DNA of 64,000 nt from Legionella geestiana (lineage in GTDB: Bacteria; Pseudomonadota; Gammaproteobacteria; Legionellales; Legionellaceae). Location: positions 1-64,000 of the forward strand of contig NZ_CP038271.1 of assembly GCF_004571195.1 (NCBI RefSeq). The letters are read 5' to 3'. Both the position numbers and the translations under genes were made by a program. Of this stretch, positions 53,705-62,332 are shown piece after piece (the stretch's first letter is position 1; each line of letters starts with the position of its first letter). Below the pieces are notes generated by a model. The model saw only the letters and a list, made by a program, of their open reading frames with translations, made no database searches and was not told the DNA's origin.

Positions 53705-53812
53705 TGAAATTTTCGCACATAATAACACAGAGCGTTCAAAAATAAATCTCATTTCCAGCCTGTTGGTGCCGCGATATATGCAGAGTAACTGTGAGAATGA
53801 ACTTAATCCTTC

Positions 53813-53904
53813 ATGCTTGCCTGGCTTCGCGGCACTCAGCCAGGCCTGCAAAATTCATTTAAATCGGTCATAGATAGCAACCTGGGCTGCTAAGCCCAGG
53901 GATG
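53813..53904 (-). repeat. Inverted solo copy of the CGAAGCC/hairpin repeat
   Basis: CTTGCCTGGCTTCGCGGCACTCAG-type text (53813-53852) is the inverse of the 126-bp unit at 42791. A perfect hairpin CCTGGGCT-GCTA-AGCCCAGG follows at 53881-53900. It occupies the 198-bp gap between the orphan gene and malic enzyme; no gene is seen there. Confidence 0.8.
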
Positions 53905-53937
53905 ATGTATACAGGACCATACAGGACCTGCCTCATG

Positions 53938-55650
53938 TCAGGGTTTACGAAATGGCAGGTAGTGCGGCTCCCAGAAAAGACCGTTGATGACTTCCATCAG
54001 GTCGCCTTCGGGCAGCGTTGCAGCAAGCCCCTGCTCAATGGCCTTTTGTGCGACTGCAAAGGCAATATGGCGCGCTACCTGCGGCGCATCATCGAGAGAG
54101 GGCAGCAATGGCAGGAAAGGTCCCTTGTGCGCCGGGGAAAAACTGCTCAGTGCTTCAGCCGCCACGAGTATCATCTCTTTGGTGAGGCGCATCGCATGCA
54201 CGGCAAGAATCCCAAGCCCAATGCCCGGGAACACCAGCGCGTTATTGCACTGCGCAATGCGTATCAGGCGATTTTGGTATTCCACATCCTCAAAAGCGGT
54301 GCCGGTGGCAATGAGCGCCTGACCATTGCTCCAGGTCAGAATATCAGCCGGTTTTGCTTCGCATTTTTCATCTGGATTTGACAGCGGGAAAATGATGGGG
54401 CGCTCGCAATGAGCACTCATGGTTTCGATAATGTCCTGTGAAAATGCACCCGTCTGCGCTGAACAGCCGATGAGAATGGTGGGTTTTACCTGACGGATGG
54501 TATCGGTGAGTGTCGGGTACGGACGTCCCTGGAGCGCCCAGTCTTTGATGTCATCCGAGTGGCGTGCGTAGGGGCGCTGCGCATCAGTAAGTTCCGTGCT
54601 GGTGTCAACGAGCAGTCCCTGGCGGTCAATCAGCCAGAATCGCGCGTGCGCCTCCTCCTTACTCAAACCCTGGCGCACCAGCGCATCGACAATCTGGTCG
54701 CTGATGCCGGTTCCGGCAGAGCCTGCACCGAAAACAACTATACGGTGCTGTTCGAGTGGCATGCCGGTGATTTTGCATGCGGCAAGCAGGGCGGCAAGAG
54801 TAACTGCGCCAGTACCCTGGATATCATCGTTAAAAGTGCAGAGTGTGTCCTGATACTGGTCAAGAATGCGGCGGGCATTTCCGCGACCGAAGTCTTCCCA
54901 GTGAAGAAATGCGCGGGGAAAATGGCGGCGCACTGCATCGACAAAGGCTTTTACAAATGCGTCATAATCGGGTGTGCTGATGCGCGGATGACGGCAGCCA
55001 AGATACATGGGATCGTTCAAAAGCTCCTGGTTGTTGGTGCCGGCGTCCAGAAAAATCGGCAGGGTACGGGTCGGTTCGATACCACCGCAGAGGGTGTAAA
55101 CCATCAGCTTTGCAACGGGTATATCCATCCCGCCAATGCCCTGGTCGCCAATCCCGAGCACCCCCTCGCCATCAGTAACCACAATCAAATCTATATCAGG
55201 ATTAGTGCGGTTGGCAAAAATTTCATCCAGATGATTCTTATCCGTGTGCGCGATATAAAGTCCGCGCGGGCGGCGATATTCGTGGCTGAAGCGTTTGACG
55301 GCAGTACCCACGATTGGGGTATAAACCGTTGGGAGCATTTCCGCGAGGTTGCGGCTTAGCAGTTTGTAAAAAAGCACCTGATTGGTATCGTGAAGGTTGT
55401 TAAGGTAGATATTCTGCTGCAGACGTGTAGTGTAGCTTGAGTATTGCAGGTAAGCGCGCTTAACCTGTTCATCAAGACTTTCAACCCGGTGCGGCAGTTT
55501 TCCAAGCAACCCATAGCTCAGACGTTCGTCAACAGTAAACGCGGTTCCTTTGTTCAGTTGAGGAGTCGTCAAAAGTGGCTTGCCACTGACAGCCGTCTCC
55601 ATAAAACGTTCACCGGTGACAGGGTCGCGGACGACCTTAAAATCGAGCAT
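53938..55650 (-). CDS. maeA: NAD-dependent malic enzyme
   Basis: Malic enzyme decarboxylates malate to pyruvate with NAD+. The 570-aa protein has LLPTVYTPIVG with the catalytic Tyr, VVTDGEGVLGIGDQGIGGM, EDFGRGNARRIL with metal ligands, FNDDIQGTGAVTLA and the VFGAGSAGTGI dinucleotide site. Length and the RGLY..HTDK segment match the long MaeA (SfcA) type. ATG 55650 has GGAG 7 bp upstream. It is transcribed alone. Legionella relies on amino-acid catabolism, and malic enzyme would supply pyruvate. Confidence 0.93.
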   Translation of the reverse strand: MLDFKVVRDPVTGERFMETAVSGKPLLTTPQLNKGTAFTVDERLSYGLLGKLPHRVESLDEQVKRAYLQYSSYTTRLQQNIYLNNLHDTNQVLFYKLLSRNLAEMLPTVYTPIVGTAVKRFSHEYRRPRGLYIAHTDKNHLDEIFANRTNPDIDLIVVTDGEGVLGIGDQGIGGMDIPVAKLMVYTLCGGIEPTRTLPIFLDAGTNNQELLNDPMYLGCRHPRISTPDYDAFVKAFVDAVRRHFPRAFLHWEDFGRGNARRILDQYQDTLCTFNDDIQGTGAVTLAALLAACKITGMPLEQHRIVVFGAGSAGTGISDQIVDALVRQGLSKEEAHARFWLIDRQGLLVDTSTELTDAQRPYARHSDDIKDWALQGRPYPTLTDTIRQVKPTILIGCSAQTGAFSQDIIETMSAHCERPIIFPLSNPDEKCEAKPADILTWSNGQALIATGTAFEDVEYQNRLIRIAQCNNALVFPGIGLGILAVHAMRLTKEMILVAAEALSSFSPAHKGPFLPLLPSLDDAPQVARHIAFAVAQKAIEQGLAATLPEGDLMEVINGLFWEPHYLPFRKP

Positions 55651-55770
55651 TTGTAAACTCCAGAATCAGTATTTTGCCAATTTTGGCCGAAGCCTGCAAA
55701 ATGTCAACAACTGGTGGTTAAGTCAGTAATTTATGGTAGCATGAGGGTTTTGCTGAATGGGAAGCATTTG

Positions 55771-56130
55771 ATGCATCGGATTGTGTGTTTGATAACGATG
55801 ACGCTCCTGTTGTCTGCCTGCAAGGGGGATCGGGATAATCAGTATTACGCAGAGCATCCTGCGCAACTCCAGGCCGCTATTGAAGGGTGTCCAAATCATA
55901 GCCCCGCTGGTACATCCTGTGAGGCGCTTTTGCCGCTTGCGCGCAACATGCAGGAGCTGGTAATGGAGCTGCGCAGAAATCCGCAACAGTTTGGCCAGAG
56001 CATTCAGGCACTGCAAAATACCCTTTCAGAGCTTGCGAGCACATCGCCTGCACGTGAAGATACCGTGCGCAGCCTTAATACGCGCCTCGCGATTGTGGCC
56101 TGGCTGCTTTCCCCCGGGGGCCAATCATGA
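55771..56130 (+). CDS. Small lipoprotein upstream of surE, 119 aa
   Basis: A lipobox LLLSAC gives a lipoprotein signal peptide starting at ATG 55771 (GGGAAG before it); earlier in-frame starts at 55714 and 55741 add extra residues and are not favoured. The mature part is helical, with a second and third Cys (GCPNH, TSCEALL). Its stop overlaps surE by 4 bp, so it is the first gene of the stationary-phase operon. Function is unknown; similar small lipoproteins precede surE in other Legionella. Confidence 0.75.
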   Translation: MHRIVCLITMTLLLSACKGDRDNQYYAEHPAQLQAAIEGCPNHSPAGTSCEALLPLARNMQELVMELRRNPQQFGQSIQALQNTLSELASTSPAREDTVRSLNTRLAIVAWLLSPGGQS

Positions 56131-56885
56131 GAATACTGGTCAGTAACGATGACGGAGTGACAGCGCCTGGTATTCGCGCGCTGGCCTCAGAACTTGCCAC
56201 TATCGCCGAGACAGTTGTGGTCGCGCCCGACAGAAATCGAAGCGGGGCAAGTAACTCGCTTACGCTCACGCGCCCCTTGCGGGTACGCCAGATGGATAAT
56301 GGCTATTATAGCGTTGAGGGCACGCCGACCGATTGCGTCCACCTCGGCTTAACCGGTTTTCTCGACCCGGTTGCAGATATGGTGGTTTCAGGCATTAACG
56401 ATGGCGCCAATCTTGGGGATGATATTCTTTACTCAGGAACTGTAGCGGCTGCCATGGAAGGCCGCTATCTGGGGCTTCCGGCCATCGCGTTTTCGATGGT
56501 GGGCGATAATATTCAGCATTACGATACAGCTGCGGCGATTGCCCGCCATCTTGTGATGAAACTGCACACACACCGATTGCCGTCCCAGACCATCCTGAAT
56601 GTTAATGTGCCGGATTTGCCGCTCGACAAAATTGCCGGCATGCAGGTGACCCGCCTCGGTACACGTCACGGTGCAGAGCCTATTATCAAGGAATATGACC
56701 CGCGCGGGCGTCCCATTTACTGGGTGGGGCCACCCGGTTCTGAAGCAGATGCTGGCCCTGGTACGGATTTTTTTGCCATCAATCAGCGTTGCGTCTCGAT
56801 TACACCGCTCCATCTTGACATGACGCATTATAAGCTTTTTGAACATTTATCCCATTGGCTTGACGGAATTAACCTGAGCGCATGA
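56127..56885 (+). CDS. surE: 5'/3'-nucleotidase SurE
   Basis: SurE removes phosphate from nucleoside monophosphates, and is linked to stationary-phase survival. The 252-aa protein opens with [16 protein letters not shown], contains [15 protein letters not shown] and the metal-binding [26 protein letters not shown]. It is translationally coupled to the lipoprotein and the YqaA-like gene. Downstream nlpD and rpoS complete the classic surE-nlpD-rpoS order, but pcm is missing, replaced by the membrane gene. Confidence 0.96.
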   Translation: MRILVSNDDGVTAPGIRALASELATIAETVVVAPDRNRSGASNSLTLTRPLRVRQMDNGYYSVEGTPTDCVHLGLTGFLDPVADMVVSGINDGANLGDDILYSGTVAAAMEGRYLGLPAIAFSMVGDNIQHYDTAAAIARHLVMKLHTHRLPSQTILNVNVPDLPLDKIAGMQVTRLGTRHGAEPIIKEYDPRGRPIYWVGPPGSEADAGPGTDFFAINQRCVSITPLHLDMTHYKLFEHLSHWLDGINLSA

Positions 56886-57463
56886 AAATTTTCGCATGGA
56901 TGTATGATAAAACTCTCGACTGGTCACGCCACCGGCATGCACCCTGGTACCTCGCTGGCGTGTCGTTTGCGGAGTCGTCTTTTTTTCCCATTCCGCCGGA
57001 TGTGATGCTCCTGACGATGGGAATGGCGGTACCGAGACAGTCCCTGCGCTATGCGTTTCTTGCAACCCTCTTTTCTGTCATGGGGGGGGTGTTTGGTTAT
57101 CTCATCGGGCATTTTGCCATTGAATGGGTAGAGCCACTGATTAAAGCTTCCTGGATGCGTGATAAATATGAGTATGCCGCGCAGTGGTTTAGCAATAGCG
57201 GCGTATGGGTGGTCATTCTTGCCGCTTTCACCCCTTTGCCTTATAAGCTCTTTACGATTACCGCAGGTGCGCTGCACATGCCGCTTCTGCCGTTTATAGC
57301 AGGCTCCATCATTGGCCGGGGCGCGCGGTTTTTTCTGGTTTCGGGTCTGATGTATGTTGGAGGAGAGCGGTTGCACAATAATCTGCGCCACCGCATAGAG
57401 GTGATTGGCTGGGCAACACTGGCCCTTGCCGTCATTATTGCCGTGATTGCTCGATGGGTATGA
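56882..57463 (+). CDS. YqaA/DedA-like inner-membrane protein
   Basis: A 193-aa membrane protein of the SNARE-associated (DedA/YqaA) superfamily. Residues near 30-40 ([19 protein letters not shown]) are typical of YqaA, followed by [18 protein letters not shown] and, at the C-terminal half, [36 protein letters not shown]. It contains about five hydrophobic segments. It occupies the usual position of pcm between surE and nlpD. A role in lipid or membrane homeostasis is inferred from the family. Confidence 0.85.
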   Translation: MKIFAWMYDKTLDWSRHRHAPWYLAGVSFAESSFFPIPPDVMLLTMGMAVPRQSLRYAFLATLFSVMGGVFGYLIGHFAIEWVEPLIKASWMRDKYEYAAQWFSNSGVWVVILAAFTPLPYKLFTITAGALHMPLLPFIAGSIIGRGARFFLVSGLMYVGGERLHNNLRHRIEVIGWATLALAVIIAVIARWV

Positions 57464-57467
57464 CAGA

Positions 57468-58253
57468 ATGAATCTGCTTCGATATGTGGCACTGACAGGG
57501 TTTGCAGTCTTTGTGAGCGGGTGTGGGCAGCGCGGTGCGCCAGCGCCCGTTGAAGAGCTTTCCTGGCGTCCGTGGAGTGTTAATCAGACCACTCACACGG
57601 TACGGCGCGGCGAAACGCTTTACGCCATTGCGTTTCGTTATGAGAGGGATTATCACGCACTGGCGCGTCTTAATGGCTTGAGGCCGCCTTTTGCGCTGCA
57701 TCCGGGACAGGTGCTGCGTTTGAACGTGCCACGTGTGGCACCGCGCGGTGTCTCGACAACTTATAGACCTGTCTCACGACCTTCTGTGCAAAGACGTCCT
57801 TCAACGCCAGCGCCTGCACGGCCCTCGAATGTTGCACGTCAGACTCCAGTGGCTCGCATGCCCGTGATGGGTGGAGGCAGCTGGATATGGCCGGCTCAGG
57901 GTCGCCTCGCTGCAACATTTGCGCCCGAAGCCGGCAGAAAAGGCATAGATATTGCTGGTAAAAAAGGTGACAGGATTGTTGCGGCGTCTTCCGGGATCGT
58001 TGCATATGCCGGAAGCGGGCTTGCAGGCTATGGCAACCTCGTTATTATCCGTCACAACAACCAGTTTTTAACGGCGTATGCCAATAATGCTCGAAATCTG
58101 GTCAAGGAAGGGCAGAGCATTAAAGCTGGACAGGTAATTGCCGAAATGGGTGTTATGGACAGGCGTTACTGGGGTGTACACTTTGAAATCCGGCGTTATG
58201 GTCAGCCGGTCAATCCGCTGGGGTATCTGCGCCGTTTGCCTGCCAGTGGATAA
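57468..58253 (+). CDS. nlpD: NlpD-like LysM/M23 peptidase-domain lipoprotein
   Basis: ATG 57468 gives 261 aa with a lipobox (FVSGC). A LysM domain (TVRRGETLYAIAFRYERDYHALARLNGL) binds peptidoglycan; a Pro/Arg-rich linker follows, then an M23 domain. The usual catalytic residues are degenerate (VEFGHNN-type replaced by VIIRHNNQFLTAYANNARN), as in true NlpD, which activates amidase AmiC instead of cutting cell wall. It lies 40 bp before rpoS, and the rpoS promoter is often inside nlpD. Confidence 0.92.
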   Translation: MNLLRYVALTGFAVFVSGCGQRGAPAPVEELSWRPWSVNQTTHTVRRGETLYAIAFRYERDYHALARLNGLRPPFALHPGQVLRLNVPRVAPRGVSTTYRPVSRPSVQRRPSTPAPARPSNVARQTPVARMPVMGGGSWIWPAQGRLAATFAPEAGRKGIDIAGKKGDRIVAASSGIVAYAGSGLAGYGNLVIIRHNNQFLTAYANNARNLVKEGQSIKAGQVIAEMGVMDRRYWGVHFEIRRYGQPVNPLGYLRRLPASG

Positions 58254-58258
58254 GAACT

Positions 58259-58273
58259 CCGGCCTAAAGCCGG
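58259..58273 (+). other. Hairpin in the rpoS leader
   Basis: CCGGC (58259-58263) and GCCGG (58269-58273) flank CTAAA in the 40-bp gap between nlpD and rpoS, 20 bp before the rpoS ATG. It is not followed by a T run, so termination is unlikely; an effect on rpoS translation is possible. Confidence 0.3.
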
Positions 58274-58293
58274 GCATAATGGATGGGTAAATC

Positions 58294-59316
58294 ATGCATG
58301 CAGACAAGGAATCAAAACGATCGGATGCGCCTTCTGCTGACGAAGTGGATGAAATGCCGGAAGACGATGTGCTTGACTGTACGGATGAAGCTGAATCCGA
58401 TGAACCCATTATCTCGGAAGACCCGGTTGAGACTCCCGAGGAGGAGGAACATTTTGCCGCAGGTGCTGCCGACAGGCATTTCGCGCGATCGCTTGATGCG
58501 ACGCAGATTTATCTTGGCGAGATAGGTTTCTCTCCTCTCTTGAGCGCGGAAGAAGAAGTCTATTTTGCGCGTCTCGCGTTAAAGGGTGATGAGGCTGCCA
58601 GAAAGCGCATGATTGAATCTAACCTTCGCCTTGTGGTTAAAATTTCACGCCGCTACCTCAATCGTGGTCTGCCACTTCTCGATCTTATCGAAGAAGGCAA
58701 CCTGGGTCTTATGAAATCTGTGGAAAAGTTCGACCCGAACCGTGGCTTTCGTTTTTCCACCTATGCCACATGGTGGATTCGCCAGACCATCGAACGCGCC
58801 ATCATGAATCAGACACGCACCATCCGCTTGCCGATTCATGTAGTTAAAGAGCTGAACGTGTACCTGCGTGCCGCACGCCAGCTGACGCAGAAGCTCGATC
58901 ATGAACCTTCAGCTGAAGAAATTGCAGAGATGCTTGATAAGCCCATTGAGGACGTGCAAAAACTTCTCGGCCTTAACGACAAGGTGGCCTCAGTGGATAC
59001 GCCGATTGGTTTTGATGAAAACAAATCGCTGCTTGATACTATTGCCGATGAAAATGCACTGAATCCTGCGGAACTACTGACAAATGAAGACTTGCGTGGG
59101 CATATCGAAATGCTCCTTGATCAGCTGACGGAAAATCAGCAGGAAGTCATTGCCCGACGCTTTGGGCTGCGCAATTTCGAGCGTGCCACACTGGAAGATG
59201 TCGGGCGCGAAATCGGTCTGACACGCGAGCGTGTGCGTCAAATTCAGGTTGAAGCTCTGCGCGCGCTTCGTGCACTGCTTGAGGGGGTAGGCTTGACGCA
59301 GGAAGATTTGTTTTAA
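58294..59316 (+). CDS. rpoS: Stationary-phase sigma factor RpoS
   Basis: RpoS directs transcription in stationary phase and is required for Legionella growth in protists. The 340-aa protein has an acidic N-terminus ([15 protein letters not shown]), sigma region 1.2 ([19 protein letters not shown]), region 2 ([31 protein letters not shown] ... [27 protein letters not shown]), region 3 and the region 4.2 helix-turn-helix ([24 protein letters not shown]). The acidic N-terminal extension is longer than in E. coli. RelA in this window makes the ppGpp that controls it. Confidence 0.97.
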   Translation: MHADKESKRSDAPSADEVDEMPEDDVLDCTDEAESDEPIISEDPVETPEEEEHFAAGAADRHFARSLDATQIYLGEIGFSPLLSAEEEVYFARLALKGDEAARKRMIESNLRLVVKISRRYLNRGLPLLDLIEEGNLGLMKSVEKFDPNRGFRFSTYATWWIRQTIERAIMNQTRTIRLPIHVVKELNVYLRAARQLTQKLDHEPSAEEIAEMLDKPIEDVQKLLGLNDKVASVDTPIGFDENKSLLDTIADENALNPAELLTNEDLRGHIEMLLDQLTENQQEVIARRFGLRNFERATLEDVGREIGLTRERVRQIQVEALRALRALLEGVGLTQEDLF

Positions 59317-59360
59317 AGTCTGGCAATGGGGAGCATCGTCACTCAGATCTACCCTCAGGC

Positions 59361-59460
59361 ATCCATTCCCGGGCTTAGCAGCCCGGGCTACTTTATATGA
59401 CTGATGTAAACGAATATTGTAGGCCTGGCTGAGCATCGCGAAGCCCGGCATCGGATATCG
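59361..59460 (+). repeat. Copy of the CGAAGCC repeat with perfect hairpin
   Basis: CCCGGGCT-TAGC-AGCCCGGG forms a perfect 8-bp-stem hairpin at 59368-59387, followed by GTAGGCCTGGCTGAGCATCG and CGAAGCCCGGCATCGGATATC, the start of the 126-bp unit at 42791. It lies between the convergent rpoS and lspK genes (193-bp gap), where a terminator might be expected. Confidence 0.8.
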
Positions 59461-59509
59461 CCGCAGACCGGATGTTTTGTCAAGCATCCATTCCCGTGTT
59501 ACAAGCCAT

Positions 59510-60445
59510 TTAAAGCGTATTAAACCCCGCCGATACCACACGTGCAGTCACGCCGCGCTTTCTATCGAGCGCGCGTTCATAAATCACAAAGCGAACCACT
59601 TCTCTGTCGCCAAGGCGTACTTTTGCCACACTCATGAACCACGCGCTTTGAAGCGTAATCAGAGCCGTGGAAATGTTATTTTTTCTAAACAGGGGTTCAA
59701 CGGTTTGTAATTTAGAAATACCGGTTTTGCCACGTTTTTGCAGCAATTCGTTGACAGCGTTTTCCTTAAAACCTAAAGCCTGGAGCATTTTTGCCGATGC
59801 GGTGTTGATATTGATGGGCAGCGATGTGCCCGCCAGTGCGCTGATTTCAGGCGATAGCGTACGTATGAGCGCTTGAGACACCCCGGAAACCAGCCGCAGT
59901 TCAGAAATACTGTGTAATGCCTGGTGCGCTGCCTGATAAGGCGGACTCAGGCTCAGATAATAGTTATCAAGGGCTGTCAGGCCGCGCTCGGGATCATAGA
60001 GGCTTTGCCAGTCAATAAGGGCGAGAGCCATAGTCTGGCGCGTATTGGCGGGAACGCCTGGCAGCTGAATCGTGAGCAGGCGCCAGAATATCGCGCGATA
60101 CTTGTTATCTAACAAATTATTAAGGTTAAATCGAGCCTGTAAATCAATCAGCCTGCCCTCAATAGTAATGCCTGGACAAAGGCCGCTCAGGCGGGTTGGA
60201 AACTGTGCCACCACGCCATCAGAGCCTGCTACTGGAAAACGCTCTTTACGGTTTTCCAGCAAATCCATGGCCCAGAACAGAACGGCATCGGAGGCAACCA
60301 TCAGCCGGTCGGTATCGATAATGAGGCTCGTGCGTACAATGTCACTCTGAAGCCGAACACTCATGCCGGTTGCCACAATCGCTACGAGGGTCATGATGAA
60401 GAGGGCTGATAGAAGAGCGCTGCCGCGCGCTTCAGATTTTGTCAT
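59510..60445 (-). CDS. lspK: Type II secretion minor pseudopilin LspK (GspK)
   Basis: GspK is the tip pseudopilin. The 311-aa protein starts at ATG 60445 after CGGAGA and has the pseudopilin pattern ARG|SALLSALFIMTLVAIVATGM near the N-terminus, lacking the E5 residue as GspK normally does. The large alpha domain with helix-hairpin-helix-type repeats (SISELRLVSGVSQALIRTL) is characteristic. It is the last gene of lspFGHIJK and overlaps lspJ by 14 bp. The Lsp system exports many Legionella virulence enzymes. Confidence 0.93.
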   Translation of the reverse strand: MTKSEARGSALLSALFIMTLVAIVATGMSVRLQSDIVRTSLIIDTDRLMVASDAVLFWAMDLLENRKERFPVAGSDGVVAQFPTRLSGLCPGITIEGRLIDLQARFNLNNLLDNKYRAIFWRLLTIQLPGVPANTRQTMALALIDWQSLYDPERGLTALDNYYLSLSPPYQAAHQALHSISELRLVSGVSQALIRTLSPEISALAGTSLPININTASAKMLQALGFKENAVNELLQKRGKTGISKLQTVEPLFRKNNISTALITLQSAWFMSVAKVRLGDREVVRFVIYERALDRKRGVTARVVSAGFNTL

Positions 60446-61058
60446 AAAGCGTCTCCGGTATACTAAACAGCAGCTCAAGCTCTCCCCAGTCTGAAAGCGT
60501 CAGTTTGAGTTTAATCCCGAGTGGAAGGGTGCCGCCTGTATTGCCGTTACCGCCACCAAGATTGGCGCGCCATTCAGGGAGAAACTGGCGGCTTTTATCG
60601 AGATAGGAGAAAATACAGGCACTCAAGCCATCAATCAGAATCCGGTCTTCAAAAACCTCGCGCTTTGGAGTATCGAGAACGGGCCATGTCCGGCGTATGA
60701 GCCGGTCGTTCTCGCAAACGAGCGCCACACGCTGCAACGTAGAACGCAGTTCGGCAAATTCCGGATTGGGCAGTCCTTCACGGGTAAATTCCAGATAACG
60801 GTTTCGACCAATCAGTGCCGGAAACGTATGCATTTCATTGCCGCGAATGGTACGTTCGGCAATCTGCTGGATATCACGCCCGACAAGGGTTGAAGCCATT
60901 TGCAGCGTGAGGAGGCGATTGGCCTGTCGCTCCACGCGCTCTCGCGAACTAAACGCGTTAAAGAGGAGGGAGGATGTGATGGTTGCAAGAATCGCAAAAA
61001 CCGTCAATGCGATTAAAATTTCTAGCAGAGTGAAGCCATTTTCATGCGATTTATTCAT
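60432..61058 (-). CDS. lspJ: Type II secretion minor pseudopilin LspJ (GspJ)
   Basis: ATG 61058 gives 208 aa starting MNKSHENG|FTLLEILIALTVFAI, with a prepilin peptidase site and the E5 glutamate. The later part is GspJ-type (FTREGLPNPEFAELRSTLQRV, LSACIFSYLDKSRQFLPEW). An upstream in-frame extension to 61190 lies inside lspI and is not used. It overlaps lspI by 8 bp. LspJ binds LspI and LspK in the tip complex. Confidence 0.93.
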   Translation of the reverse strand: MNKSHENGFTLLEILIALTVFAILATITSSLLFNAFSSRERVERQANRLLTLQMASTLVGRDIQQIAERTIRGNEMHTFPALIGRNRYLEFTREGLPNPEFAELRSTLQRVALVCENDRLIRRTWPVLDTPKREVFEDRILIDGLSACIFSYLDKSRQFLPEWRANLGGGNGNTGGTLPLGIKLKLTLSDWGELELLFSIPETLYDKI

Positions 61059-61416
61059 GAGTATGCCGAAAAGCGCACAGAGCATTCCCAAAAGGGCCTG
61101 CCACGTTCTGGCTGGTACGGATACTGAGCTGGCGCATGGTTTTGATATCCGTAGGTTTTTGTTGCACGCGCCAGTACCAGCGTTCACCAAGAAGGGTGGT
61201 CAATTCGGTAATTTCTTCCGTTGAAGTTGGGTTTACGAGTCCAAGCTGTATCATCTGTACACCCTGCATGGCGGTCAGGTGCGCGATGGTTCTGTCACGT
61301 ATCTTGCGGGTTCCCGCGATATCCGTGCCTGTCGCCTTAATGAGGGCGGTAAAGGCAATGGCAATAATCACCAGAGCAAGCAGTACTTCAATCAGGGTAA
61401 ATCCACGTGATTTCAT
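61051..61416 (-). CDS. lspI: Type II secretion minor pseudopilin LspI (GspI)
   Basis: A 121-aa pseudopilin beginning MKSRG|FTLIEVLLALVIIAIAF with E5 present, and a short GspI-type C-terminal domain (ERWYWRVQQKPTDIKTMRQLSI). It overlaps lspH by four bases. GspI starts assembly of the pseudopilus tip. Confidence 0.92.
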   Translation of the reverse strand: MKSRGFTLIEVLLALVIIAIAFTALIKATGTDIAGTRKIRDRTIAHLTAMQGVQMIQLGLVNPTSTEEITELTTLLGERWYWRVQQKPTDIKTMRQLSIRTSQNVAGPFGNALCAFRHTHE

Positions 61417-61904
61417 GCGCCTCCCCTGATGGCATGCAGCAAAATGGTGCCGTTCGCCTTGCCTTCAACGCTTGCAATGGGGGGTTGTTCTGCCAGACCA
61501 AAGTTGATGAGAAAGGGCGTAATATTGCCGGTTGGCAAAAAAATAATACGCGGTTTTGACGGCTCGGCATTTAAGGCTTTTTGCACTGAAACAAGCGTGT
61601 TGCCGCTGAAAATATGCTCCCTGAAAAAGTTATTGCGAGGTCCTGGCTGCCAGCCTTTAACGGGGTCGAAAGTCAGCACCTGCCAGGCACGGTTATTGAG
61701 GCGCACACCGAGGGTGCGGGTTTCAAGAATGGCACGCTGTTCAACGAGACGAAGGGCATTGGCAAACTGCTCTGCCTGCATGACAACCCTGCGTGCCGCG
61801 CCAAAATCACCAAAAGAGAGTACAGCAAAGCCTAAGGTGATGCCAAGAATCAGCACCACCACAAGGATTTCAATGAGGGTAAAGCCTCGCTCAGGAGGAC
61901 GCAT
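61413..61904 (-). CDS. lspH: Type II secretion minor pseudopilin LspH (GspH)
   Basis: ATG 61904 gives a 163-aa protein that starts MRPPERG|FTLIEILVVVLILGITLGFAV. The C-terminal beta domain fits GspH (WQVLTFDPVKGWQPG, PRIIFLPTGNITPF). The longer in-frame upstream start (61982) lies inside lspG. Overlaps lspG by 14 bp. GspH links the tip to the major pseudopilin. Confidence 0.92.
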   Translation of the reverse strand: MRPPERGFTLIEILVVVLILGITLGFAVLSFGDFGAARRVVMQAEQFANALRLVEQRAILETRTLGVRLNNRAWQVLTFDPVKGWQPGPRNNFFREHIFSGNTLVSVQKALNAEPSKPRIIFLPTGNITPFLINFGLAEQPPIASVEGKANGTILLHAIRGGA

Positions 61905-62313
61905 CCCAGTTTCCGATATCCGCGTTTGTTCCCGTACCGCCTGGCTGACCATCGGCGCCAAGGGTGAAGATATCGACGTCACCGTGTTCGCCCGGATTCA
62001 TATACAGATACTCATGTCCCCATGGGTCTTTGGGAAGGGATTTAAGGTATTGCTTCCAGTCGCGGGGCTCAGGATTTGTTGTGGGTTTTTCCACGAGCGC
62101 CTGAAGTCCCTGGTCGGTTGAGGGGTAAAAGCCATTATCAAGCTTGTAGAGGTCGAGTGCATTTTGAATCGCAAGCACATCCTGGCGTGCCTTGACCACG
62201 CGAGCCTCATCCGGTCGGCTGATAATTTTGGGCACCACAATGGAGGCGAGAATGCCAAGAATAACGACCACCACCATAATTTCTATTAACGAAAAACCGC
62301 TTTGTCGCTGCAT
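61891..62313 (-). CDS. lspG: Type II secretion major pseudopilin LspG (GspG)
   Basis: The 140-aa protein has MQRQSG|FSLIEIMVVVVILGILASIVVPK and the GspG C-terminal calcium-loop region (DPWGHEYLYMNPGEHGDVDIFTLGADGQPGG). ATG 62313 with CCGGAGA is chosen over an in-frame extension to 62379 inside lspF. This forms the pseudopilus shaft. 20 bp after lspF. Confidence 0.96.
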   Translation of the reverse strand: MQRQSGFSLIEIMVVVVILGILASIVVPKIISRPDEARVVKARQDVLAIQNALDLYKLDNGFYPSTDQGLQALVEKPTTNPEPRDWKQYLKSLPKDPWGHEYLYMNPGEHGDVDIFTLGADGQPGGTGTNADIGNWDASS

Positions 62314-62332
62314 GGATGTTTCTCCGGTTGAG

